Positions 17,448 to 28,485 of a stretch of 64,000 nucleotides of DNA are shown in pieces (within the stretch, counting starts at the first letter, position 1; the number at the start of each line of letters is the position of its first letter). The stretch covers positions 7,502,001 through 7,566,000 of the forward strand of contig NZ_JAOBTQ010000001.1 of the NCBI RefSeq assembly GCF_033366695.1, given 5' to 3'. Under the pieces are notes generated by a model. It had not been told where the DNA came from, did not search any database, and worked only from the letters and a program-made list of their open reading frames with translations. The DNA is from Streptomyces sp. SCL15-4 (GTDB lineage: Bacteria; Actinomycetota; Actinomycetes; Streptomycetales; Streptomycetaceae). The position numbers and the translations under genes were made by a program.

Positions 17448-17511
17448 CCGTGATCACCTGGTACGACGGCCGGCCCGGGCCGGACTCATCGGCGGCCGAC
17501 GGTGATCACGG
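17448..17511. repeat. Long inverted repeat between NDH-2-like gene and DUF4287
   Basis: CCGTGATCACC and GGTGATCACGG are perfect 11 bp arms, 42 bp apart. Each arm contains the palindrome GTGATCAC, and the loop contains a GGCCGGCCCGGGCCGG palindrome. Either a termination structure or a double operator site is possible. Confidence 0.6.
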
Positions 17512-17516
17512 TCACA

Positions 17517-18893
17517 TCAGGACGGGCCGACGGCCGCGCCCTCCACCCGGGCCCGCACCTGTTCCGGTGTCAGATAGGAGTCGGTGAACTCGAAGTCCTT
17601 CAGCCGGGCGGGCTTGCGGGCCTGGAAGCCGGTGCGCACGAAATCGTCGCCCGCGACCGCGTTCAGCATCCAGTTGGTCATCACCCGGGTCTTGGCGACG
17701 TTGGTGCGCAGCGCCGACCAGTGGTAGCCGCGGGCCACCGCCTGCGCGGGCACCCCGCGCAGCTCCACGCCGAGCGGCTTGGACACCGCGTCCTTGCCGC
17801 CGAGGTCGACGACCAGTCCCAGGTCCTTGTGCTCGTAGGGCCGCATCGGCTGTCCGCGCAGCGTGGCGATGACGTTGTCGGCGACCACCTTGCCCTGCCG
17901 CATGGCGTGCTGCGCGGTGGGCGGGCAGACCGCGCCCTCGTCGCCCTTGGCCAGGTCCGGCACGGCCGCCGAGTCGCCGAGCGCGAACACCCCGTCGTGG
18001 CCCGGCAGGCACATCTGCTCGGTCACCGCCAGCCGGCCCTTGACCGTCTCCGCGCCGAGCGTGGCGATCAGCGGGCTGGCGACCACTCCGGCCGTCCAGA
18101 TCAGGGTGTGCGTCGGTACCACCCGGCCGTCGGTGAAGGTGACCTCCTCCGCGCCGGCCTTGTCGATCGACACGCCCAGCGAGACCTCGATACCGCGCCG
18201 CCCGAGGATCTCCTGCGCGCTGCGGCCCAGCTTGTCGCCCAGCTCCGGCATCAGCTTGGGCGCGATGTCGATCAGGTGCCAGCGGATCAGGCCCGGGTCC
18301 AGGCGCGGATAGCGCTGCACGGCGGCGTGGGTCAGGCGTTGCAGGCAGGCCGCGGTCTCCGTGCCCGCGTAGCCGCCGCCGACCACCACGAACTGCAGCC
18401 GCGCGGCCCGTTCGGCCGGGTCGTCGCTGGCGTCCGCCAGGTCCAGCTGCGAGATGACGTGGTCGCGGATGTAGGCGGCCTCGGCGAGCGTCTTCATCCC
18501 GAAGGCGTGGTCGGTCAGCCCGGGGATGTCGAAGGTGCGGGTCACACTGCCCGGGGCCAGCACGATGTAGTCGTACGGCTCGTTGACGATCTTGTCGGTG
18601 ATGGTGCGGACGACACACACCTTGGACCTCAGGTCCACCCCGATCGCACCGCCCGGGATGATCCGGGTGCGGTACTTCTTGCTGCGGCGCAGCGACAGGG
18701 CGATCGACTGCGGCGTGAGCACGCCGGAGGCGACCTGGGGCAGCAGAGGCAGGTAGAGCTGGTAGGAGGACGGCGTCACCAGCGTGACGTCGGCCTCGTC
18801 GGGGGCGAGTTTCCGCTCCAGGCGGCGGACGCACTCGACTCCGGCGAAGCCTGCGCCCACCACCAGGATCCTGGGTCGTGTCACGGTGTTCAT
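17517..18893 (-). CDS. NAD(P)/FAD-dependent oxidoreductase, type II NADH dehydrogenase-like
   Basis: The 458-residue protein has two dinucleotide folds: FAD at RILVVGAGFAGVECVRRLE and NAD(P)H at LQFVVVGGGYAGTETAACLQ. A third flavin motif, GVFALGDSAAVPDL, and AQHAMRQGKVVADNVIATLRG are typical of NDH-2. The C-terminal tail has amphipathic residues usual in monotopic NDH-2 enzymes, which pass electrons from NADH to menaquinone without pumping protons. It could alternatively be a related sulfide-quinone oxidoreductase; the FAD/NAD layout favours NDH-2. GCAGAAAGGGATG marks the start. Confidence 0.9.
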   Translation of the reverse strand: MNTVTRPRILVVGAGFAGVECVRRLERKLAPDEADVTLVTPSSYQLYLPLLPQVASGVLTPQSIALSLRRSKKYRTRIIPGGAIGVDLRSKVCVVRTITDKIVNEPYDYIVLAPGSVTRTFDIPGLTDHAFGMKTLAEAAYIRDHVISQLDLADASDDPAERAARLQFVVVGGGYAGTETAACLQRLTHAAVQRYPRLDPGLIRWHLIDIAPKLMPELGDKLGRSAQEILGRRGIEVSLGVSIDKAGAEEVTFTDGRVVPTHTLIWTAGVVASPLIATLGAETVKGRLAVTEQMCLPGHDGVFALGDSAAVPDLAKGDEGAVCPPTAQHAMRQGKVVADNVIATLRGQPMRPYEHKDLGLVVDLGGKDAVSKPLGVELRGVPAQAVARGYHWSALRTNVAKTRVMTNWMLNAVAGDDFVRTGFQARKPARLKDFEFTDSYLTPEQVRARVEGAAVGPS

Positions 18894-19109
18894 CCCTTTC
18901 TGCGGCTCCGGGCGGCCCGGCTCGACGCCGCCGTCCTGCCCCGGTTCGCTGTGCGCCGAATCCGATCCCACCGCGCCCGCGGCCACCCCGCCAGCCGGGC
19001 GTGGCAGCCAGCCGAACGCGTGGGGGGCACCACGCCCCCGCTGCCGGGTGGAGTAACCGGTGCGCGCCCGCCTACACGTCGTACGGCCCGCCGTCCGGCG
19101 TCCCACGCG

Positions 19110-19544
19110 TCACCAGGGCAGGAACGCGTGGATGTCCTTGCCGGTGTCGTGCACGACGACGCTGACCTGGCTGCACAGGGTGTGCACCAGATGCCAGCCG
19201 ATCCCGCCGCCTCCGGTGCGCGGGTGGAAGGGCCGCGGCTCCGGCCGCTCCGGGCTGGTGTCCCGCATCATCACGTGCACCCCGTCGAAGGTGCGGCGCA
19301 ACCGCAGGTCGAAGGGGCCCGGCGCGTACTGGATGGCGTTCGCGGCCAGTTCGGTCACCACCAGCAGGATGTCGTCCCAGTACTCCTGGGCGCACGGTGG
19401 TGCGTCCCGGGAGAGCGCGCGGAGGAATTCCTCCGCCGCGAGCCGCGCTCCCGTGACGTTGCGCAGCTCACCAGGGAAGGAGAACGTGCGCTCGTACTTC
19501 TCCTCCGACGGTGGTGTGTCGTCCCAACGCGGCTCCGTCGCCAT
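19110..19544 (-). CDS. ATP-binding protein, HATPase-type anti-sigma/serine kinase family
   Basis: A 144-residue GHKL-fold protein of the RsbW/SpoIIAB type common in Streptomyces. The N-box is LLVVTELAANAIQYAPG and the glycine box is GGGGIGWHLVHTLCSQ. These proteins bind ATP and often phosphorylate or sequester a sigma-factor partner or an anti-anti-sigma factor. No partner lies adjacent, and its target is unknown. It follows the acyl-CoA synthetase gene on the same strand, but a strong hairpin separates them. Confidence 0.88.
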   Translation of the reverse strand: MATEPRWDDTPPSEEKYERTFSFPGELRNVTGARLAAEEFLRALSRDAPPCAQEYWDDILLVVTELAANAIQYAPGPFDLRLRRTFDGVHVMMRDTSPERPEPRPFHPRTGGGGIGWHLVHTLCSQVSVVVHDTGKDIHAFLPW

Positions 19545-19559
19545 CTCGCTTCCCCGGCC

Positions 19560-19584
19560 CCGTCCGGCCTCGACGGCCGGACGG
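19560..19584 (-). terminator. Hairpin between acyl-CoA synthetase and ATP-binding gene
   Basis: CCGTCCGGCC and GGCCGGACGG are perfect 10 bp arms around a 5 nt loop. It lies about 104 bp downstream of the synthetase stop and 16 bp upstream of the next start, so it is a likely terminator, or a structured leader of the next gene. Confidence 0.5.
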
Positions 19585-19687
19585 TCCTCGTCGCTGATCT
19601 GTTCGCTGCGCTGCGGGTTCCCCAGCTGGCGCGGACTATCCTTCCGCCCTTCCCGCCCCGCGGTTCCCCCCGGCGGGCACCGCCTTC

Positions 19688-21586
19688 TCAGCGGAACACG
19701 TCGTCCGTCTCGTCCCGGTCGGCCGGCTCCCGCACGACCGGCCGCGGCCGGGACCGGGCCGCGTACATCGCCTCGATCTCGGCGGAGTGGTGCCGCACCA
19801 CGGCGTCCCGGCGCAGCTTCAGGGACGGTGTGAGCAACCCGTCGTCCGCCGCGAACGGTTCCGGAAGGACACGGTAGACCCTGATGGACTCCGCGCGGGA
19901 CACCGCGCTGTTGGCGGAGGCCACCGCCCGCGTGATCTCCTCCCGCAGCGCGTTCTCCTCCCGGGCCTCCCGGGCCGGGGCGTCGCCCGGCAGCGAGAGC
20001 GCGGCCCGCCAGTGCGCGAGGAAGTCCGGGTCCAGGGCGATCAGGGCGCCGACACAGGGCCGGCCGTCGCCGATCACCACCGCCTGGTGGACCAGCGGAT
20101 GAGCGCGCAGCCGCTCCTCCAGCGGGCCCGGCGCCACGGTCTTGCCCGAGCTGGTGACGATGACGTCCTTCTTGCGTCCGGTGATCGTCAGATAGCCGTC
20201 GGCGTCCAGCCGCCCGAGGTCCCCGGTGGCCAGCCAGCCACCGCGCAGCGCGGCCCGGGTCGCCTGCTCGTCACCGGCGTAGCCCTGGAACACCGAGGGC
20301 CCGCGGACCAGGATCTCGCCGTCGTCGGCCACCCGGATCGCGGTGCCCGGCAGCGCCGTCCCCACCGTCCCGGACTTCTCCCGGCCCAGCGGCTGCATGG
20401 TGATCCCGCCGGAGGTCTCGGTGAGTCCGTAGCCGTCGTGCACGAACATGCCGATGCCCTCGTAGAACAGGCCCAGTTCGCGGCCGAGCGCGGAGCCGCC
20501 GGAGGTGCCGCGGACCACCCGGCCGCCGAGCGCGGCCCGCAGCCCGCGGTACACCGTCCGCTCGTACAGGGCGTGTTGCAGCCGCAGCTCCAGCCCGGGG
20601 CCCGGCCCGGCGCCCAGCCGCCGGCGCTCCTCGGCCGCGGCGAAGTCCCGCGCCGTGCGCGCGGCCCGCTCGAACAGCGCGCCCCGGCCCGCCTGTCGCG
20701 CGGTGCGCAGAAAGGTCTTGTGGAGCCGCTCGTACACCGACGGCACCCCGTGGAGATACGTCGGCCGGAAGGTGCCGAGGGCCGATGTCAGCGCCGCCTC
20801 GGTCACCTCCGGCTCGTGCCCCAGCAGGACGCCGCCGCGCACACACATCACCATGATCATCAGGCCGTACACATGGGAGAACGGCAGGAAGGCCAGGACG
20901 GACGGCCGCTGCCCCGGTCGCGCCGCGGTGTGCGCCCAGCCGGCCAGCAGGGTGTCGCACGGGTAGGCCAGGCCGCGGTGGCTGAGCGCGCAGCCCAGCG
21001 GACGCCCCGAGGTGCCGGAGGTGTGGACGACGGCCGCCGTGGCGTCCGGCGGGACGAGCCGGCGCAGCGACTCCACGGTGGTGTACGGCACCGCCGCGCC
21101 GTCCGCGGCGAGATCGGCGAGGGCGCCCGTGTCCAGCTGCCAGACGTGCCGCAGCCGGGGCAGCCGGGCGCACACCGTGCCGACGGTCATGACGCCGTGC
21201 TCGTCCTCCACGAGCACGGCGACGCAGCCGGTCTCCCGCAGCATCCACTCGACCTGCTCGCGCGCGGAGGCCGGGTGGACGGGCACCAGCTCGGCGCCGA
21301 CGGCCCACACGGCGTGGGCGAACACCGTCCACTCGTGGCGGGTCCGGGACATCAGGGCCACCCGGTGGCCGGGCGAGATCCCGGCGGCCACCAGGCCCCG
21401 GGCCACGTCCGCCACCCGGTCCCGCAGTTCCCCGGCCGTCACCGTCCGCCAGACCGGGGCGGCGGGTCCGGCGCGGTGCGCCAGCACCGGCAGCGCGGGC
21501 TCGCGCTCCGCCCTGGCGAAGACGCTGTCGGCGAGACCGCCGGTGAGCGGCGGGACGGCGGCCGGAGCGGAGGCGACGTTCCGCAT
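19688..21586 (-). CDS. AMP-dependent long-chain fatty acid CoA ligase-like protein
   Basis: The 632-residue protein has the ANL adenylation fold. The P-loop reads HTSGTSGRPLG, where the usual lysine of TSGTTGxPKG is Leu, an unusual change. Downstream motifs are intact: DGYGLTETSGGITM, ATGDLGRLDADGYLTITGRKKD, and the C-terminal lysine in LTPSLKLRRDAV. Members of this FadD15-like group activate fatty acids to acyl-CoA via acyl-AMP. A CCCAGGAGC site precedes the ATG. The neighbouring DUF6480 gene is divergent. Confidence 0.88.
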   Translation of the reverse strand: MRNVASAPAAVPPLTGGLADSVFARAEREPALPVLAHRAGPAAPVWRTVTAGELRDRVADVARGLVAAGISPGHRVALMSRTRHEWTVFAHAVWAVGAELVPVHPASAREQVEWMLRETGCVAVLVEDEHGVMTVGTVCARLPRLRHVWQLDTGALADLAADGAAVPYTTVESLRRLVPPDATAAVVHTSGTSGRPLGCALSHRGLAYPCDTLLAGWAHTAARPGQRPSVLAFLPFSHVYGLMIMVMCVRGGVLLGHEPEVTEAALTSALGTFRPTYLHGVPSVYERLHKTFLRTARQAGRGALFERAARTARDFAAAEERRRLGAGPGPGLELRLQHALYERTVYRGLRAALGGRVVRGTSGGSALGRELGLFYEGIGMFVHDGYGLTETSGGITMQPLGREKSGTVGTALPGTAIRVADDGEILVRGPSVFQGYAGDEQATRAALRGGWLATGDLGRLDADGYLTITGRKKDVIVTSSGKTVAPGPLEERLRAHPLVHQAVVIGDGRPCVGALIALDPDFLAHWRAALSLPGDAPAREAREENALREEITRAVASANSAVSRAESIRVYRVLPEPFAADDGLLTPSLKLRRDAVVRHHSAEIEAMYAARSRPRPVVREPADRDETDDVFR

Positions 21587-21735
21587 GCGCTGCTCCTGGG
21601 GTACGCGGGGTCACACCGTCGAGCGGCTCGCTGCCGGCGGTGCTCGAATGTAGCTCAGGGGCCGGCGTTCGGTGACCGGAACCGGGAAGTCGTGATCGGC
21701 TGATGATGTGGGCCCGTCCTGGGGACTCGGGGGAC

Positions 21736-21969
21736 ATGAGTCATGTGAACCCCGATCCGGAGCCCGAGCGCAGCACCGGCCTGGAGCCCGGTGGCGGTGT
21801 CCCGCCCGGCGAGACGCCGCCCGCCGAGAGCAGCATGCCCGAGGCCGGGCCCCGGGAGACGCACAATCCGACGAAGGGCTGGGCGAAGGCGCCGCTGACC
21901 GCGATCCTGGTCCTGGTGGTCATGGTCGCGGCGTTCTTCCTGGTCTACGCGCTGATCATGATCCTGTGA
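21736..21969 (+). CDS. DUF6480 family small membrane protein
   Basis: A 77-residue protein with a Pro/Glu-rich acidic N-terminus (MSHVNPDPEPERSTGLEPGG) and a single hydrophobic C-terminal helix (APLTAILVLVVMVAAFFLVYALIMIL) that should anchor it in the membrane. This is the DUF6480 architecture; its function is unknown. The internal ATG giving MSHVNP is used because the conserved N-terminus begins there; in-frame upstream codons extend it without support. It is convergent with the carboxylate-amine ligase. Confidence 0.8.
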   Translation: MSHVNPDPEPERSTGLEPGGGVPPGETPPAESSMPEAGPRETHNPTKGWAKAPLTAILVLVVMVAAFFLVYALIMIL

Positions 21970-21982
21970 GCGAGCGGGACGC

Positions 21983-23071
21983 TCACCCCTGTGTGTGCCG
22001 CACGCACTCGGTGACCACGTCCCGCAGGCTGCCGGTGCGCTCCAGCAGGCGGCGCTGTTCCCGTGCGCCGTTGCCCCGGCGCAGCAGCTCCGCGACGCCC
22101 TGCGCGGCGCGGTCGGCGTCGCCGCTGCCGGCGAGCGCGTCCCCGGTGTACTCCAGCAGGGAGTCCAGCACCCGCGCGGCGGGCCGGGGCCGCAGGGTGA
22201 CCGGGTCGAGCAGGTCCTCCTCCAGGCCGAACCGGGCGGCCTGCCAGTCGGCCATCCTGAGCAGGCTCACTCCGGTGCCGGGCGTCGGCCGGCCCGCCCG
22301 CCAGTCGGCCGCGGCCGTCTCCACGAGGGCGCGGACCAGCGTGGCGAGCAGGACGGCGGTCTCCGCGTACAGGCACACGTCCGCCACCCGTATCTCCACC
22401 GTCGGATAACGGGCGGACAGCCGCGCGTCGAAGTAGACCATGCCCTCGTCCAGCACGACGCCCGTGGCCACCATGTCGGCCACCCGCCGGTGATAGTCCT
22501 CGGCGGTGCCGAACGGCTCGGCCGGCCCGGCCGACGGCCAGCGGTTCCACACCCGGCTGCGATAGCTGGCGTAGTCGGTGTTGCGGCCCTGCCAGAACGG
22601 CGAGTTGGCGCTGATCGCGCGGAGCACCGGCAGCCACGGGCGCAGCCGGTCGAGGACGGCGACCCCCTCCTCGTCCGACTCCACGGAAACATGCACATGG
22701 CAGCCGCACACGAGCTGGTCCCAGGTCGGGATGCCGAACCGCTCGGCCAGCCACTGATAGCGCTCGTTGACGCTGAGCGAGGGGCTGACCGGCAGCGGCG
22801 AGGTGGCCAGCGCGGCGACGGCGCAGCCGATCTCCCCGGCGTGCCGGGCCGCCTCCTTGCGGCAGCGGACGATCTCGTCCCCGAGTCGCGCCATGTCCGA
22901 CTGCGGATGCGTGGCGAACTCCAGCATCTGCCCGAACAGCTCCTTTTCGAAGACCTGCTGTCCGGGGTCGTCCTGGGCGGCGCGGGCGAGGACGGCCGTC
23001 GCCAGCGCCTTCGGGTCGCCGCTGTCCGGATCGACCAGGAGGAGTTCCTCCTCCACTCCTACGGTGCGCAA
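21983..23071 (-). CDS. Carboxylate-amine ligase, YbdK/glutamate-cysteine ligase type 2 family
   Basis: A 362-residue protein starting RTVGVEEELLLVDP, the standard opening of YbdK-type ligases. Other family motifs are VCGCHVHVSVES, LRAISANSPFWQGRNTDYASYRSRVWNRWP, and ARYPTVEIRVADVC (metal/ATP site). Such enzymes form an amide bond between a carboxylate and an amine using ATP; many are gamma-glutamate ligases, and in actinobacteria their substrate is often unclear. The start is a TTG with a GAAGGG-like site; no better in-frame start is visible. It lies just beyond the glgB terminator on the same strand. Confidence 0.9.
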   Translation of the reverse strand: MRTVGVEEELLLVDPDSGDPKALATAVLARAAQDDPGQQVFEKELFGQMLEFATHPQSDMARLGDEIVRCRKEAARHAGEIGCAVAALATSPLPVSPSLSVNERYQWLAERFGIPTWDQLVCGCHVHVSVESDEEGVAVLDRLRPWLPVLRAISANSPFWQGRNTDYASYRSRVWNRWPSAGPAEPFGTAEDYHRRVADMVATGVVLDEGMVYFDARLSARYPTVEIRVADVCLYAETAVLLATLVRALVETAAADWRAGRPTPGTGVSLLRMADWQAARFGLEEDLLDPVTLRPRPAARVLDSLLEYTGDALAGSGDADRAAQGVAELLRRGNGAREQRRLLERTGSLRDVVTECVRHTQG

Positions 23072-23098
23072 TGGTGCCGCCCTTCTGTGTCGTGCCGC

Positions 23099-23138
23099 GG
23101 GGGGCAGTCGAGGCTCTGTACGACCTCGACTGCCCCCC
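23099..23138 (-). terminator. Strong hairpin ending the glgE-treS-mak-glgB operon
   Basis: Perfect 15 bp arms GGGGGGCAGTCGAGG and CCTCGACTGCCCCCC flank a 10 nt loop, 26 bp downstream of the glgB stop. No T-run is present, as is usual here. Confidence 0.8.
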
Positions 23139-23164
23139 GGACGGCCGCCGACACCTGCGGCGTC

Positions 23165-25366
23165 TCAGCCCTCCGGTACCAGCCAGAGCGTGGCGAGCGG
23201 CGGCAGCGTCAGCGTGAGGGCCCCGTCCTCGGCCTTGACCGGCCCGCCGGCACCGACACCGCCGCCGCCGTAGCGCACCTCGTCGGTGTTCAGCTCCTCC
23301 CGCCAGGCGGCGACGCCCTCGGGCACCCACAGGCGGTAGCCGTGCCGGACGACCGGGGAGAAGTTCGACACCGCCAGCAGCGGGCCGCCGTCCGCGGCGA
23401 ACCGCAGGAACGCCAGCACGTTGTCGTCCGCCGCGTCGCACAGCACCCACCGGAAGCCGCCCGGATCGGTGTCCCGCTGCCACAGCGCCGGCGTCGCCCG
23501 GTACACCCCGTTCAGATCGCGGACCAGTGACTGCACGCCCCGGTGGTCGCCCGCCGAGTGGTAGTCGTCGCCGAGCAGCCACCACTCCGGGCCGTGCGCC
23601 TCGGACCACTCCGCTCCCTGCGCGAACTCCTGCCCCATGAACAACAGCTGTTTGCCCGGATGGGCCCACATGAAGCCGAGATACGCGCGGTGGTTGGCGC
23701 GCCGCTGCCACCAGTCGCCGGGCATCTTCGACACCAGCGCCCGCTTGCCGTGCACCACCTCGTCGTGGGAGATCGGCAGGACGTAGTTCTCGCTGTAGGC
23801 GTACACCATCGAGAAGGTCATCTCGTCGTGGTGGTACTTGCGGTGCACCGGCTCCTTCTGGATGTACTCCAGCGAGTCGTGCATCCAGCCCATGTTCCAC
23901 TTCAGCCCGAAGCCCAGCCCGCCGCCGTCGGTCGGCCGGGTCACCCCGTCCCAGGCGGTGGACTCCTCGGCGATGGTGACCACGCCCGGGCAGCGCCGGT
24001 AGACGGTGGCGTTCATCTCCTGGAGGAAGGCGACCGCGTCCAGGTCCTCCCGGCCGCCGAACACGTTCGGCTCCCACTGCCCGGAGTCGCGCGAGTAGTC
24101 CAGGTAGAGCATCGAGGCGACCGCGTCCACCCGCAGCCCGTCGATGTGGAACTCCTCGCACCAGTAGACGGCGTTGGCGACGAGGAAGTTGCGCACCTCG
24201 GTGCGGCCGTAGTCGAACTCGTACGTCCCCCAGTCCGGGTGCTCGGCACGGGCGGCGTTCCCGGGCTCGTACAGCGGGTCCCCGTCGAACCGGGCCAGTG
24301 CCCAGTCGTCCTTCGGGAAGTGTGCCGGCACCCAGTCCATGATCACTCCGAGGCCGGCCCGGTGACAGGCGTCCACGAAGTACCGGAAGTCGTCCGGGGA
24401 GCCGAGCCGGGGCGTCGGCGCGTAGTAGGAGGTGACCTGATATCCCCACGAACCGCTGAACGGATGGCCCGCCACCGGCATCAGTTCGAGATGGGTGAAG
24501 CCCATCTCCCGTGCGTAGGCCGGGAGTTCCTCGGCGAGCTGCCGGTAGGTCGCGCCGGGCCGCCAGGACGGCAGATGCACCTCGTACACCGAGAACGGCG
24601 CCTGGTGCACGGGGGTGTCACCGCGGTGCGCCATCCACTCCGCGTCGTCCCAGGCGTAGTGCGAGGCCGTCACCACCGACGCGGTGTCCGGCGGGACCTC
24701 CGTGCACCGCGCCATCGGGTCGGCCTTCAGGAACCGGTGGCCGTGCCGGGAGGTGATCTCGAACTTGTACCGGGTGCCCTCGCCGATCCCGGGCAGGAAC
24801 AGCTCCCACACCCCGGACGCGCCGAGCGAGCGCATCGGGTACTGCGTGCCGTCCCAGTAGGTGAAGTCCCCGGCCACCCGCACCCCCCGGGCGTTCGGTG
24901 CCCACACCGTGAACCGGGTGCCGGCCACGCCCTGGTGGACCATCGGCTCCGCGCCGAGCGCCCGCCACAGCTGCTCGTGCCGGCCCTCCCGGATCAGATG
25001 CAGGTCCAGCTCACCGAGGGCGGGCAGGAAGCGGTACGGGTCGTGCACCTCCTGCTCGCCGTCGTCGTACGCCACCAGCAGGGTGTACGACGGGATGTCC
25101 GGGCCCGGCAGCACGCCGGCGAACAGCCCGTCGCCCTCCGGGCGCAGCTCGGTGCGGGTGCCGTCGGCCACGACGCTCACCGCGCGGGCGTTCGGGCGCA
25201 GCGCCCGCAGCAGCGTGCCGCCCGGCACCGGGTGGGCGCCCAGCAGCGCGTGCGGATCGTGGTGCGCCCCGGCCAGCAGCCGGCCGCGCTCGGCGGCGTC
25301 CAGCGGCTCGGCCACGGGGGGCACGGGGCCCGCGGCCTCCGGGCGGGTGGTGTCGCGCAGTGCCAT
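23165..25366 (-). CDS. glgB: 1,4-alpha-glucan branching enzyme GlgB
   Basis: A 733-residue GH13 enzyme. It carries N-terminal CBM48-like domains ([21 protein letters not shown] near 150) and the catalytic barrel: nucleophile Asp414 in [13 protein letters not shown], acid/base Glu467 in TIAEESTAW and the transition-state Asp in [12 protein letters not shown]. The C-terminal all-beta domain closes the chain. GlgB transfers an oligomaltosyl chain from an alpha-1,4 backbone to make alpha-1,6 branches in the glucan built by GlgE. It is the last gene of the operon, with 3 bp between the maltokinase stop and its start, so the two are probably translationally coupled. Confidence 0.97.
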   Translation of the reverse strand: MALRDTTRPEAAGPVPPVAEPLDAAERGRLLAGAHHDPHALLGAHPVPGGTLLRALRPNARAVSVVADGTRTELRPEGDGLFAGVLPGPDIPSYTLLVAYDDGEQEVHDPYRFLPALGELDLHLIREGRHEQLWRALGAEPMVHQGVAGTRFTVWAPNARGVRVAGDFTYWDGTQYPMRSLGASGVWELFLPGIGEGTRYKFEITSRHGHRFLKADPMARCTEVPPDTASVVTASHYAWDDAEWMAHRGDTPVHQAPFSVYEVHLPSWRPGATYRQLAEELPAYAREMGFTHLELMPVAGHPFSGSWGYQVTSYYAPTPRLGSPDDFRYFVDACHRAGLGVIMDWVPAHFPKDDWALARFDGDPLYEPGNAARAEHPDWGTYEFDYGRTEVRNFLVANAVYWCEEFHIDGLRVDAVASMLYLDYSRDSGQWEPNVFGGREDLDAVAFLQEMNATVYRRCPGVVTIAEESTAWDGVTRPTDGGGLGFGLKWNMGWMHDSLEYIQKEPVHRKYHHDEMTFSMVYAYSENYVLPISHDEVVHGKRALVSKMPGDWWQRRANHRAYLGFMWAHPGKQLLFMGQEFAQGAEWSEAHGPEWWLLGDDYHSAGDHRGVQSLVRDLNGVYRATPALWQRDTDPGGFRWVLCDAADDNVLAFLRFAADGGPLLAVSNFSPVVRHGYRLWVPEGVAAWREELNTDEVRYGGGGVGAGGPVKAEDGALTLTLPPLATLWLVPEG

Positions 25367-25369
25367 GCG

Positions 25370-26734
25370 TCAGCCTCCCCACACGGCGAGCCGTTTGATC
25401 GCCGCCATCGGAACCGGCAGCCAGTCCGGTCGGTGTCTCGCCTCGTACAGCACCTCGTAGACCGCCCTGTCCGTCTCGTGCGCGCGCAGCAGCGCGTGCT
25501 TCTTGCGTGGATCCCAGCCAGCCCGGGCCGCGTAGCCCGCGCAGAACGCCTCCCGGCAGCGGCGCGCCCACTCGGGTCGCCAGGGGCGGCGCTGCCGGGC
25601 CGCGTAGTCGAAGGAGCGCAGCATCCCGGCGACGTCCCGCACCGGGGACTGCGGGGTGCGCCGCTCGGCGAGCGGCCGGGACGGCTCGCCCTCGAAGTCG
25701 ATGACGAACCAGTCGCGGCCGGCCCGCAGCACCTGCCCCAGGTGCAGGTCGCCGTGGACCCGCTGGGCGGGCGGACCGGTGTCGCAGGTGGCCAGCGCCG
25801 CGAACGCGGCCCGGAGGCCGGGCACGAAGGGCAGCAGCCCGGGTACGGCGTGCGCGGCGGCGTCCAGCCGGGCGCGCATCGCCTCCGCCGTACGGCAGTT
25901 CTCGCCCGGCCCGGCCGGCGGGAAGGCCTCGGCCAGCGCCAGGTGCACCTCGGCCATGGCCCGGCCCAGCGCCCGGGCCTCGGCGGTGAAGTCGTCGCCC
26001 GCGGCGAGCGCGCCGAGGGCCAGCGACCAGCCGTCGGCGGCGTCCGGCAGGAACGGCTGGAGCACTCCGAGGGTGGCCGGGCGGGGACCGGCCGTGGTGA
26101 ACCAGGCCACCGGCGCCGGCACCCGGGAGCAGCCGAGGGCGGCCAGCGCCGCCGGCACCTCCAGGTCCGGGTTGACGCCGGGCTGGATCCGCCGGAACAG
26201 CTTCAGGATGTACGCGTCGCCGTAGACGATCGAGGAGTTGGACTGCTCGGCGTCCAGCAGCCGCGGCGGCAGGCCGCCGGGCACCCGGGCGGCCGGATCC
26301 GCCTCGAAGCGCAGCGGGCCCGCCGCGCCGGGCCGGCGCAGCCGCTCCAGCAGCAGATGGGCCGAGCGCGGGTCGTGCAGCGCGTCGTACACCGCCAGTC
26401 CGGCCAGCGGTCCCGTCGTGGCCCGTCCGATGAACGCCCGTTCCAGGCGCGGCGCGAGGTGCCGGCGCAGGCTCAGCAGCAGCTGGTAGCAGTCCCCGGG
26501 CGGGGGCGTGCCGCCGGGGGTGGGCACCGGCACGTGCGAGGCGTGCACCAGCAGGTGCAGGCAGCCCGGGAACAGTTCGGTCACGGACAGCACCGACAGA
26601 TCGGTGACGGGCCGGTCCTTGCCCGCGAACCAGCGTTGCCCGGGCAGCCATTCGCGCAACAGTCCGCCGAGCGAGTCCAGGGGCCCGTCGAGCGCGGTCG
26701 CGGCGCGCGGTCGTGAGGTGATGGTGTTCGGCAT
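25370..26734 (-). CDS. mak: Maltokinase (Mak/Pep2)
   Basis: A 454-residue protein of the aminoglycoside-phosphotransferase fold. The start LREWLPGQRWFAGKDRPVTDL is the maltokinase signature; the ATP-binding segment is SIVYGDAYILKLFRR, and the catalytic loop is RVHGDLHLGQVL followed by VIDFEGEPSRPLAERR. It phosphorylates maltose to maltose 1-phosphate, the donor substrate of GlgE. It lies between treS and glgB in the minus-strand operon. Its alternative name in Streptomyces is Pep2. Confidence 0.95.
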   Translation of the reverse strand: MPNTITSRPRAATALDGPLDSLGGLLREWLPGQRWFAGKDRPVTDLSVLSVTELFPGCLHLLVHASHVPVPTPGGTPPPGDCYQLLLSLRRHLAPRLERAFIGRATTGPLAGLAVYDALHDPRSAHLLLERLRRPGAAGPLRFEADPAARVPGGLPPRLLDAEQSNSSIVYGDAYILKLFRRIQPGVNPDLEVPAALAALGCSRVPAPVAWFTTAGPRPATLGVLQPFLPDAADGWSLALGALAAGDDFTAEARALGRAMAEVHLALAEAFPPAGPGENCRTAEAMRARLDAAAHAVPGLLPFVPGLRAAFAALATCDTGPPAQRVHGDLHLGQVLRAGRDWFVIDFEGEPSRPLAERRTPQSPVRDVAGMLRSFDYAARQRRPWRPEWARRCREAFCAGYAARAGWDPRKKHALLRAHETDRAVYEVLYEARHRPDWLPVPMAAIKRLAVWGG

Positions 26735-26766
26735 GGTGACGCGTCCTTTCCTCGGCGCCGGACGGG

Positions 26767-28481
<1,715 letters not shown>

Positions 28482-28485
<4 letters not shown>

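Noticed and set aside
23543-26716. A 1057-codon frame on the plus strand over glgB and mak
   Set aside because: It runs antisense to two well-supported enzymes and has only Val/His/Arg-rich shadow content without a domain.
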